A stretch of DNA of 64,000 bases from Callaeas wilsoni. Its lineage: Eukaryota > Chordata > Aves > Passeriformes > Callaeidae. The position numbers and the translations under genes are program-made. Location of the stretch: NCBI GenBank assembly GCA_013398955.1, contig VWPU01011874.1, positions 1-64,000 of the forward strand, read 5' to 3'. Shown here piece by piece: positions 38,320 to 49,007 of the stretch. Within the stretch, counting starts at the first letter, position 1; each line of letters begins with the position of its first letter. A model generated the notes under the pieces. It was given only the letters and a program-made list of their open reading frames with translations. It searched no databases and had not been told where the DNA came from.

Positions 38320-40110
38320 TTTGTATGCACTCTCCATCTATGCAGTAAATCAGCAGGTGGTCTTTGAATTGCTGGAAGACATGTAACCTTGTAACTTTGT
38401 AGAAAGTCTGTAGAGAAGAATTTTCAAAATTTTCCTTCCAGGTTAGCAATCTTTGTCAAAGTTTTATTCAAGCATTCAATCTCTCTATTGTCTGGAAGGC
38501 AGAATGTTCTTCGCTACCTGTATATAAAACCTCTCCTTCTGAGAAAAATAAGATTTTTACAATCTTCTAAAAAAATGAGACCATGTGTTGCATGTTGAAA
38601 ATATTATAGTTTTAACAGTATATGTGACTTAAATTGAGTTTATAAATGTCAGATAATCTACCAAGGCAGTAGGATAGCAAATACGTCAATGTGACCTTAA
38701 GTACCGAAAAAAAGTCTAAAATTGAGGAAGAGTTTTTAATTACAGTATATAAATTCATGCATTTTTTGCATGAGAGTGGCTTCAAACTTAGACAACTTTA
38801 ACGTCAACACACAGTTCTGGCCATCAGCAGAGTTCTCATAGTTACAGTTTTGTCCCAACGGTTGTTGATGCTTTCCGTGACACAATCGTATCCATTGAAA
38901 ACTAAACAGTGACCAAACCTGTCACGAATATTGCGCAAGAAAAGTTCATTTTATAGAATAGAATAGAATAGAATAGAATAGAATAGAATAGAATAGAATA
39001 GAATGCTGTCCTAGAAATAAATGAAAACATTTGGGATTGTTGGGCCACCTTGTTATCAGGAAAATGCATAATTTTCAGATGAATGAGATGTGTTAAATTG
39101 TAGTTCTAAATTGCTCTCTGCTTGTAATCTGTGTAAGTACTCTATATCATCATTTATCTGGGCATCTGGTAGAGATAACGGCAGATGAGATAAGCAGCCA
39201 GCCATCACAATTTCAGTCTCTGTTCTGTACTCTATATCACATATAAATGGAAGTATTCTCACTGATCGTCAGGCAATTTGCATTCCTGTTTATCTGAATC
39301 CTTTTATTGCTAAGTGTCATCAAGGAGCTTTGATCTGATTGCAGTTAGAATCTATATATCCAAAGATAGTTTCTTCAGTTTCACAAAGCCCTTAAGCAGT
39401 ACAGTGATTCTTTTTCACAAGTGGGATACAATTTGTTAGCTGCTTCTCTTTAAGTGTTCTTGACACAAATGTTCTTCTTGGTTTGTCTTCATGAGTTTGA
39501 GTAGGTGTGAAGCAAACTCTGCTGTCTTGTCAACCGTTGTCATAATGCCAGGTAACATGGAATCCAACTGTAAGTGCTTGTCTGTTGGCAGTGAAGTCTT
39601 TAGTAAGGCTGAACCTTGTTCATCTCTTATCTACCCAAAGGCAGGTTGGTGTTTTCCTGGAAAAATTATCTCAACAGCTAAACATATTAAAACATAGGTA
39701 GGAAATCACTCCACTAGAATATAAAAGTATAAGAGAATGTAATGTTTCTTGTCTGTGGTGAGATCTGGCCCTGGTAAAAATTTACGTTTCTTCTGACAAG
39801 TAATGGTCCTAAGAAATTCAGCTGCCTGTCTGAAACAACATTTGGCAAAGTTTAATTTCAGTCTTTCAATGTTGTGGCACTGCAGAATGAGCTAAGTATC
39901 AGGAATCTTTTGAAGTGCTGCAACATCCAGATGAAAGTGAACTGGACAATGGTTATTGAGAATTGTGGATGTAATTTGTCCAAAAAGCACTTGATGCTGA
40001 AGCAACTTTATGTAGTATACACTTAAAATAGAAAAATTCATCATATGTAACAAATGCTGGGACATTTCTGCTGCCTTATGCAGCCACATTTGTTGGTGCA
40101 CAGTCTTGAA
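38320..40110 (-). pseudogene. Ty3/Gypsy-type LTR retrotransposon pol relic (RT, RNase H, integrase)
   Basis: The minus strand, read from high to low coordinate, shows three blocks in the order expected of a Gypsy pol gene. At about 39750-40010 is reverse-transcriptase palm sequence: FHLDVAAL sits at the usual Y-x-D-D catalytic box with the second aspartate lost, followed by ERLKLNFAKCCFRQ and EFL. At about 39440-39560 is an RNase H-like patch, RTFVSRTLKEKQ. At 39160-39215 is VMAGCLSHLPL, the position of the tether motif that ends RNase H. At 38325-38515 is integrase-like DNREIECLNKTLTKIANLEG and later PPADLLHRWRVHTK. Blocks lie in different frames, with several stops. No LTRs or gag were seen, and a microsatellite interrupts the relic at 38954-39004. 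The assignment rests on my reading of family motifs. Confidence 0.65.
38954..39004. repeat. (TAGAA)n microsatellite, 10 perfect units
   Basis: Ten uninterrupted copies of the pentamer TAGAA run from 38954 to 39003, with one further T. The tract lies within the Gypsy-like relic. Being perfect, it is likely length-variable. Confidence 0.97.
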
Positions 40111-40238
40111 AACGAAAACTACAAAATGTCTTGACACTGTTGGCTTTTACAACTTCTTCAATATATAAAGTTCAATCACCACTGCAGCTAACCTAGTTTA
40201 GATAAAATAGTTGAAGTGTGTCAGATTTCAGTATGGCT

Positions 40239-40342
40239 TGCTTTCTCTTTCTTCCTTTCTTTCTGTCTGTCTGTGTCTGTCTGTCTTTCTGTCTTTCTGT
40301 CTTTCTTTCCATCTTTCTTTCTTTCCGTCTTTCTTTCTTTTT
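40239..40342. repeat. Pyrimidine microsatellite, mixed TTTC and TCTG units
   Basis: About 100 bases of almost pure pyrimidine on the plus strand apart from scattered G in GTCT units. It is built from CTTT, CTTC and CTGT tetranucleotides in blocks. The minus-strand frame across it (40228-40476) yields an artefactual lysine/arginine-rich peptide. Confidence 0.95.
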
Positions 40343-42055
40343 ATTTTGTGCATGAAAATTGAAAAAAAATTAATGTTGTAGCAACAGACATGTTTAATAT
40401 GATTCAAACAATCCATTTTGAATATTTTAGAAGGAAGAGATAAGCCAATTAAAGTAAGAATCGTGATCATATTCACTGCATTTAAAATGGGAAATGTCTG
40501 GTTTCACACTGATATTTGAAACTGAATGCAAGCTCCACAGTGGGAGACAGCGCTATGCTTAATAAAAGGTGGAAGTCAGTTACTTTATATTAATGTTTGT
40601 GTAATATGTTAAATTGCCAATTTTGTAAATTCTGCCTTCTGATATTCAAAGTTTAGTATTAAAAAGGAAAAAAAAATTACTTCTGCAACTCCCCTCCATC
40701 AATCAAACATACCTGAAGAAAACTCCTAAACTGAAACTCTGCAAATAGCATGTGTCAGAATATGTTTTCAGTAAAACTATAGCATTAATCATAAACTCAT
40801 ATGCAATTGTATCTGTAGATCACCTGATAATTTTCATTAAGCTAATAAATTTACATGAAACCATTAATTTTATGTCAAATATCAAATACTGGGACCAAAA
40901 TTTATAGATAGAAGTTAAAAGTGTTTCTCCGAGTAATTTTTTCTCCAATTCTCAGTGTATGTTTCAAATTTGCTGTCTATAAAATAATCTGTCTTTTCAT
41001 GGCTAATAAACAATTACTAAAGATACCCTGGACTGTCTCACAGATGTGGGGTGGGTATTTTATTTTCTTAAATTTGAACAAGTGTTGTTGAGTCAATAGA
41101 ATTGTTACTGCTGGATTAGTGTTTCTCCCATTTAAATGACTGAATTTTAACTGCAGGTCTGTAATATGTTACTGTTGTACAGTGAATTGATTTTTATAGA
41201 AGAGTTTCATTTACTTGAAAAATGTCTACTCTTTTAATGAATGTGAATTACAGTACATTTAGATTCAATTTTCAAATAATCTATTTTAACTGTGCAGCAT
41301 TAGTGTGTCACTACTCATTACAGAACATTTTAAGAAGCAGTTTTAATTGTTTGGAAAAAAAATATTTTACATGCTAATGAACATATCTTGAAATTAAAAG
41401 TAATATCTATATTTAAAGAATTTTTTATTAGATTGTGTATAATTCAATTTTACTAAAGTAGGATACTTCTTTTCCCCTTGAAGTCCTAGAATAGTTCTAG
41501 TGTAGGAGGATGTTGTTACTACTCCACTAAATTTATTTTACATATTTTTGTGGTATAAATATTGTCTCCATGAAATTTTCAACCCCCTTTAATGTAACTT
41601 CCTATTTCCAACAACTAATGGATTTGCCTCTGTTAGAAGTGGGATAATGGGTTAGCATTGTGACGATATGAAAGGATCTGGGGTCAAAATATATGTCTGT
41701 TTTCCCTATGGTTTCTAGTGCAGCTTGATATTTTTCACACAATAATTACATGGAATTGTAATTATGATATTTCTAACTAATTGTGGGGAGATGATTCTTT
41801 AGCTTGCTTCCAAAAAATTGAGAACTGGCTGTTCCTAGGGTTTTTTGATTCTTAACCACACTTCTGCATCTGGAGCACAGGGACAGCTACTGAACAAGCT
41901 GTAGCAGAGTCTAGGGACTTGAGGGTTCCCTTTTGCAACCAAGGAAACATGTGAAATGAAGTTCTGGGCAGTTCTGAGACTGGAAATAGGTAACACCACC
42001 TTCACGGTTACGGAAAAGAGTAGCATTTAAGCATTTTCCTCTACAAAGATGGGAT
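40343..42055. other. Unassigned AT-rich noncoding DNA
   Basis: No recognisable repeat until a modestly GC-richer patch starts at about 41860, just before the CpG-rich block. It may be part of the same insertion. Confidence 0.5.
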
Positions 42056-42715
42056 TATCTATATTAGTACTACGGTGCGCCGGCTGGGCCAGGAGGGCTG
42101 CAGCTTGTCCAGAGGTGCCCAACACGAGAGGAGGACACTCTGTGGCACTGTGTGCCTCGCTAGCAGCTCCCTCGCCTGTGCGGTGGGAGGCACGGAGCCA
42201 CGCGCACCCGGGGCTTATGGATTGCCCAAGCGTGGCCAGAGATCAATGAGCGAGGCGGCTCCTTTGGTTGGTATTCCAAGGGATAATTGTAGAAACTACC
42301 TCGAAGGGGTCCAGACATGAAGAAGGGAGGAACTTCCAGCCAAGTTGCACTTAAAAGGGGTACAGGGAAAGGGGCGGGGATGACACAGCAATGACCTATA
42401 GGAAGAAGGGAAGGGCCAGGCAGGTTTGGCTACCTTTCCTTAGGAGATACAAGGGGTGTCTGTCCACTGTCAATCAGACAGACCGAGCCTACATCAGGTC
42501 ACAGGAATTCAGTGGGAGGATCCATTCTCACAGAGGGGCATTTACCCTTTGGAGCCAGCCCACCAAACCTCTTTATCTGGGCTATGTGTCCACCTGGGCA
42601 TTCCTGTGGTTGGTTCAGTCACCACAACAATTGTGTTCTGTTATTCAGCGTATAAGAGGCATACGCAAATTTGTATTCCATCAGTTTAGAATCGGTTCTC
42701 TACTGAACTAAAAAT
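42056..42715. mobile_element. CpG-rich block: probable young LTR, alternatively a promoter island
   Basis: CpG dinucleotides are rare in the window, yet I count about 14 between 42070 and 42265 (for example TACGGTGCGCCGGCTGG and ACGCGCACCCGGGG). GC content is far above the flanks. TTAAAAGGGG at about 42351, followed by GGGGCGGGG near 42372, looks like a core-promoter arrangement. Abrupt edges, composition unlike the surroundings and absence of a splice donor in the block favour an LTR insertion. Its position about 0.8 kb before the candidate exon at 43521 leaves a host promoter possible. Neither reading is proven; frames inside it are not called as genes. Confidence 0.45.
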
Positions 42716-43520
42716 GAGAAATTTTATTCAATTAGATAAGCTCTGAGTAGTTTTACTAGTCAATTTTCACCACTGGGATATTAGTTTTGTCATTTTATCT
42801 TCTTTGACTGAACAAAGGCTTTCTGATTACGTTTTAAAAGCTATAGCATAGAAAAACAATAGACTTATCCATTAAACCTTGCATCAGATAACTATAAAAC
42901 TATGTGGCATGTTGTGGAAAGTTTTACAACTACAAGATACATCCCAATGCGTACATTGAAAGAAGAGCAGCGCTCAAACAAGGCTTTACCCGGCTTTGAG
43001 GTGCATTTTCATGTAATTTCTTTAGTACTTCTCTGTGAATTGTCTTCTCAAATCTAACATATTTGATATAGTTTTTGTCACCCCAGTGGAAATCTAGATT
43101 GGTCCTCAGACTTCCTTCTTCATCCACCGGGAACTTTTCAGCTGTTTTGTAAACGGTTTAATAGTTCTGGGTTTTGTTGGGGTTTTTTCCCCCCTTTTGT
43201 TATTTTTAGGCTTCTTTTTGCTTTGTTTTGTTTTTTCTTCTTGACTTATGAAGAATTATGGAACTGTCTATAGCTAAACACACATAGGAAACAGGATGTA
43301 ATTAGATTTTACAAATGGGAAAGGATGTCTTCAGTATCACATTCAAAGGCTTGAAAGGACAAATATCCACTTATAATTGTGAAGTCTAGAGTTATCCATC
43401 AGTGTAAAGTCAGAGCTAGGTTAAAACACATGCAAATTTAAAGATTCTATTTGCAACGTGAGGAAAAAACCCACACCACAATGACATCAATAATAATAAC
43501 TTTTTTTTTCCTTTTTCTAG
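42716..43520. other. Noncoding DNA upstream of the candidate exon
   Basis: AT-rich, with T-rich and G/T runs at 43165-43240. If the exon at 43521 is real this is the end of its upstream intron. A strong polypyrimidine tract occupies 43501-43518. Confidence 0.5.
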
Positions 43521-43609
43521 AGAGCTTGATTATTCCTGTTTAGATCGCGTTGAAGCAGAAGGACCACTTTCAGTAATGGAGCTCATGGAAATCAGTCAAC
43601 GGAACCAGA
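43521..43609 (+). CDS. Candidate internal coding exon of an unidentified gene, 89 nt
   Basis: A polypyrimidine tract (TTTCCTTTTTCTAG ending at 43520) gives a strong acceptor, and CCAGA followed by GTAAGTGC at 43610 gives a strong donor. Between them only one of three frames is open. Codons from 43522 read ELDYSCLDRVEAEGP and continue as LSVMELMEISQRNQ, with one base left over at the end. The exon would begin with the last base of a split codon and end with the first base of the next. The peptide is acidic and has no motif I recognise. Neighbouring exons were not found within the window, which suggests long introns. A chance match is possible, but acceptor, donor, frame and balanced codon use agree. 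Confidence 0.45.
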
Positions 43610-44389
43610 GTAAGTGCTGCTCTATTGCTGTCTTTATCTTACAGTGGAATATTTCCCCACAATTATAATACTAATGCCATCCATAATGCATATCTAAAAA
43701 GATCTATATCAGAAGTGTAATTGATATGACCACCTGAAAGATTAAAAAACACATTCACTTCTTTTAGCTGTTACTGATGAAGTCCCACTGTACCTGTTTC
43801 TCAGGGCTAGTTCAACAACAACAGTATTAAAATGTATGATGTTCTTGTCACAAAATAAAGTATTAGAATCAGACAAATATGGTACCCCATATTCAACAAC
43901 CTTTAAAAAACAAATATATGGCTTTTATGAGTGTATGAAGCTTTGACAAGGAGGAAGAAGTCATATGTTGTAAAAGCCTGTCCACTTTCAGTTTCATTTA
44001 TCAAAAAAATTTATTCCACTGGTATTTAATATCCTGGCATGGCAGAAAATCCCCCTGGTAGCCTTAACTTTATTTATCATTCATTAAGATTTTAATTAGG
44101 AAGTGTGAATAAGAATTTTTTATATTACCTGTGAAGGGCTTTTCTAGATTAATCAAATACCTTGCACTAATAGATTGCTAAAATGTATTTCGACTAAGAG
44201 CAAATCCTAATTTTCTTATATATGTGGTCTTCCCTTCACTCAGAAAAAGATTTTCTATTAAACACTAGGTAATTCTTATTTGTAAGACTTAATGATTATG
44301 AAAGAATTTGTAGTTTTCACCAAGATGGTAGCTGGTAGTTTATTTATGTGTCCCTTGCCTCTACAATATCAGCTCTCGTGAATAGTAAT
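43610..44389. other. Noncoding DNA after the candidate exon
   Basis: AT-rich with no further exon recognised. It would be intron if the exon at 43521 is real. Confidence 0.5.
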
Positions 44390-45065
44390 GCCTTCAGCAA
44401 TTGTTACATTGCATTTCATACGGTTGTGCATTTTGGCTTACTGCTAAAGGTTCTGACAGGGAAGCTGCAATGGTTTCAATGAAGTAGTCAAAGCCTTTTC
44501 TGCTCTTTCCTCTACACGTACCCATTAAAACATTCGTGTTTCTGGCAGGGAAGTGGCAGCCAAGTGCTTGTGAAATTTTGGTATCTTCCTTCAAAGTTTT
44601 CTCTTCTTGTATGTATGCACTGCCCTTCGGCTTGTGTAGTGTGTTTGAAACTGCTAATCTCCCTCCGTGGTTACCTCACTGCCCTGCAAGTCTCATTTTG
44701 GCTACTGCTTCCCTCAAGAGTTACCTACAGGAGCCACAGCTCTTCTCCCGTTTATCCCTTGCTCCCGGACAGGGCAGTAGTTTGGTGCTGCTGGCCTCTG
44801 CTGGTGACAGATTGGTGTAGTCTGCACATCAGCTCCTCTCTCGGGCCCTGCTTGCAGTCCACATGTTCTGGGAAGCAGCTCTAAAAATATTCTCCATACG
44901 AGGATCTTGGACTTTTTGAGTAATACTAACAGAAGGAAATTTCCCCTCCACCCCATGATTCAGTGCACTGCTTACAGGGCACAGTTGAGTAAGGTCTGAG
45001 TTTACGGTATCCAAACTTTCTGAGAGCACATCTGCAGCAATCAGAAGTACAATTGTTTCCTTCAT
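44390..45065 (-). pseudogene. Decayed coding-like frame of unknown origin
   Basis: One minus-strand frame can be followed from about 45065 to 44394 through only three interior stops (about 44829, 44721 and 44676). This is unusual for about 220 codons here. It reads ETIVLLIAADVLSESLDTVN at the start and HFPARNTNVLMGTCRGKSRK then GFDYFIETIAASLSEPLA near the end, with soluble-protein composition. CpG and GC are higher than in the flanks. I do not recognise the family, and there is no poly-A tail or intron boundary to prove a retrocopy. Plus-strand frames over the same DNA (44536-44884) are also open, so composition may explain part of this. Confidence 0.25.
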
Positions 45066-47886
45066 TGAAGGTAAGAAATTTACCCCTCAGGAAAGCTGTA
45101 TTTGTGCACACATGAGAAATTAGCTGTACTGCTCATTGCCAGCTTTGCTTTGCACTATGTGCCTCATATGGACGAGCAGTGCAGTACAACTGAACCCTCA
45201 GGCTGCACATGGGAGCGTATGAGAATTGCTGATACGCAGATCCATTTCTTGAAAGAAACCAGTGTGTAAATCCTCTAAATCTTTTGGGGTAAAGAGCCCT
45301 GTTTTAATTTTGTGGTAACAATCTCACCTCAGCAGAAGTGAATTGGCAACAGGATAACACACCCTAGATCATCTCTGGCTCTTGCATTGGCTACACTGTC
45401 TCGGATTTGAGACAAGTTTAGAAGAAAATCTCTTATTTTGCTGTAGATGAAGTTTCATCCTTTGTTTAAAAAGATCTTTGAAATTAAGCATGAAATAAAA
45501 AGGCTTGTCTGTTTACATTTTTTTTAATATATGAATTGAGAAGATATTGCTATAATTATCGTATTTCTCCCTGATTCAGCTTAGAGCTGAACAAATAACC
45601 GAGTGCACAAGATGTTTATATGCATGTACTGTCATGTACTGTTAAAGCTAATGCAAGCTTGTAAAAATATCTCTAAGCATCTTCTTAATGAAGTTCATTG
45701 CAGTTTTATATGTGATTTTGTAACCAGTGCACTGAGGTAAATGTTATAATTTATAATTTACTAAGAGCTTAAATTCCCCAAACAACAACTTGGTAGCTAA
45801 AATATGCTGAACAGCTATTTCACTGAAAGTTTATGTTTAGATAAAAAGTGGCAGGTGTTTTTAAAGGAAATTAGGTGTTTATTAAACTAATTTTTAGCAT
45901 ATTCCACAATAAAAGTCATTCTCTCATTCTTAAATAAAAATACAGCTTTAGTTCTAGAACAGAGAGGCAACAGAAATGTCAGCATTAATTTAAAAAAAAA
46001 TGAGATGTATGATTTTAAATTTAACAAATTTTGATAGAAAAAGCATTAATTAGACATCAAGTATTTTAAAATTTTCCATTAGAGATATGATGGAACTTAT
46101 TTGATAAACCTGAACAATGCAGTTAAGTTTTTGTTAATTTGTGGATTTACTTTTAACACTAAAAACAAGCAAGGAAACAAAAAAAAACCCTCAAAGCCTT
46201 GAACAATATTTATATATTTTCAAAGACTTTCCAACAAACACATTTTGCTGTTTTTAATATCTGATAATGAAAGTTTGATACGTGGGCTTAATTTCTAATC
46301 TGCCATTCAGGTTTCCCTGGAATGACAGGAAACTTACGTGTTCCCTAAAAGTGTAATACCTTTGAATGATTGGCCTGCCCTAGGATGCCTCCATCTATGT
46401 ACTAAAATGAGAAACACATTAAGGGTGGAAATTGTCTTGGCTGATATTGGTGTCTACAATTTGGACATCTGTAGCTGAGCTACACTCTTGTATGTTCCAT
46501 TTTTAAGTGAATGGAGGTGTACTCATGGGATATGATTTCTCTGGCATTTCTTTCTGTCTACCTTAAGATGAACTGAACGATACCTGTGCATGTCTGTTCA
46601 TCTCCAATGTATGTAAAAAGAACTCCTGTCAAACTCCTCTTGAGTTCCTGTCAAACCCCAGCGACATAACTGTTTACTCTATGGACGTCCATAACTCCAC
46701 AGAGGAAACCAATGGATTATGTCAGCTATCCTTATAAAAATATACATTGTGGTTTAAACTGCCATGTGCTACCTCACTATTGCTACATTGTGAAAAGTGC
46801 ATAGCCACAGTATGGTACTTATATGGATTTTCAAAGTTTAGGTACGGCCCCTACTGAGAGTACAGGAGAATACAAAATATGTTGAAAAGTATTTACAGCA
46901 GACAGTGAAATAGTAAAAAGCTAGATAACTCCTGCAAGCAAGTAATATAATTAGATGCTTTCCAAAAATGATGACAATTTGGAAGGGGTAATATCATTCC
47001 TTGCATCACCAAAGAATTAAACTCTGAAATGTGGGGGTTAACCAAAAGTAATTCAGAACAAAAGAAGAGTCATTACTAAAAGAGATGAAAAATTTTAATC
47101 TAAGTGAGATTAATCTATATGTGTACTGTCATTACTATATCTTTTCTTCTTTGCACTGCTGCCTTTATCAGAATTGCTCTTTCTGTGCAGCTTAACAAGG
47201 AGGGAACTCAAATCTCCTTGTTCTACTGGAGTGTATAAAAACAAATGTGAGTGTGAATGAGGGTTGACCAAAGTAAAAAAAATGCAAGCCAAAATAAATC
47301 AAAGACACAAACAAACAAAAGAAACTCCAGAACAAAAACAACAAACAGCACTGTTTTGAATACTTTCAAATCCATTAAATTTTTCTGATTATTACCACCT
47401 GTTTAGAAATGTTCTTTGTTAATTTCTATCCAGTCGTAAATGTATTTCCTAGTCCTTTCTGGTTTTGCCATTGAAAAAAACCCTTTTCTGTTAGAACTTT
47501 TGCAGTGCTGAACTTCCATCTTAAAAATATCACCATGTTTTATCACTCAGACTGTTGAAAAATGGCTGAACTTCTAAACTTGTCATGTACAGTAAATAGT
47601 CCTTGTTAAAGAGCAAGTCTACAGCTAAATTTGTACAACAGTCTTAGAAGTTACTATAAAATGAAGTATACATTACTGGATGTGGTCAAAAGATATACAC
47701 CACCCTGTCTGGTGTTGAGCCTAGCAATTTTCCTCTCTTGTGTGAAAATATGACATGTAGAGCCTCACGACATTTTGCTGCTTCACGTCTAAAAATTGTG
47801 TTTCTAAGTTATGGTTTTAAGGTGCAAAATTCTGAGAGTGAATAATGCAAAAAATTGATTGGATACAATTCAGAACAAATATAACA
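45066..47886. other. Unassigned noncoding DNA
   Basis: GC-richer until about 45250, then AT-rich. No repeat family or exon was recognised. Confidence 0.5.
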
Positions 47887-47897
47887 CCCCCCCCCCC
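47887..47897. repeat. Poly-C run, 11 bases
   Basis: An uninterrupted run of 11 C in otherwise AT-rich DNA. Confidence 0.95.
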
Positions 47898-48908
47898 ATA
47901 TAACCTGACCTTGTTTTAGCACTTTTGGCTTGAAGAGCTGTACCATGCCATGTTCCATGGCATTCTAAGAATGCAAAATGTTCCCATCTGTAAAAATAAA
48001 GGATTTATCTAATCACGGGAAGCACGCTCCTGTTCTAGGAGCTTCCCATTTTCTGCATTAGTAAATGCTTAAAGCTGATGTACATAGGGGGATATTGGGT
48101 AGTAAATGGCTCCATCTTATCAGAGCATTTTGCGACACTACCTGGCTAGTATATTTGTTGAACTATGCAATTTCTTGAAAGTATCAGAAAAAACTAATGA
48201 AGTTCTAATGAAACAAAGTTTGGAGGAAATGTTCTTGTTACATTACTTTATTCACTATGGAGAGAAGAGAAAAAATAAACAGTTCTGAAATAGAGTCCCA
48301 TTTATGCATTTTTCAAAATGAAAAGGTCAGTTTGCACACTAACTCTTTTTTTGTTTAGAAATTTGAGCTGAAAATATAAAAAATAGAAATAAAAACATCA
48401 TAAGCAGCAGAAACTGGTATGTGAGGTACTGGGCATTTTAATAGTCCGTTATTATCATCACGCATTATTTTTAAAATTTTGACTTTTTGCCCAAACTTGG
48501 TACAAGCTAAAAAAAAAAGAAATTTTCAGTTTGACCTACTACTTTTTACTTATCATTAGAGTAGCATGTGCCCTTTAATCTAGAATATCTCTAGTGTGTA
48601 ACATAAATTTAACAGGTGTTCTGCATGACCCACAGGATTCTTAAAGATCAAAAGCCTTATATTCCTCCCTGTGATACAATTTCTCTACCTTATTTTAGTT
48701 TCTGGACTTTACTTTTGAGACAATTACTTTAATTTGTTTTATTCTTTTTTATTTTCAATAATTTCATCTAGTATGCTATCTCTTGAGATTACAAGTGTTT
48801 GGGAATAGTATTTCAGACACATTTGGCATTCTTTCACAATAAGGGTGCTAAGGTTAAAACAGCACGTTCTAGGTCAATGCATTTTACCTGTGTGACTGGA
48901 AAATAGCA
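47898..48908. other. Unassigned AT-rich noncoding DNA
   Basis: No gene or repeat recognised. Confidence 0.5.
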
Positions 48909-49007
48909 GCAGATGTGAATGATGATAAAACAAGATGGTCTGGCACTTCATGCGATAAATGATTATACACAATTAAAAGCTTGACACATTTGATCAAAGA
49001 GAAAACA
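48909..49007 (+). repeat. Unidentified dispersed repeat, copy A
   Basis: This stretch shares two separate blocks with 53846-53981 in the same order and orientation. The first begins GCAGATGTGAATGATGATAA and differs at only a few of about 35 positions. The second is TTGACACATTTGATCAA followed by GAGAAAACA. Similarity may extend further on either side. The family is unknown to me. Confidence 0.5.

Noticed and set aside
40228..40476. Lysine/arginine-rich minus peptide
   Set aside because: Product of the TTTC/TCTG microsatellite.
44536..44884. Plus-strand frames of 94 and 106 codons over the decayed minus-strand frame
   Set aside because: No motifs. Their openness reflects the GC-richer patch, and at most one strand can be the true coding one; the minus frame looked more protein-like.
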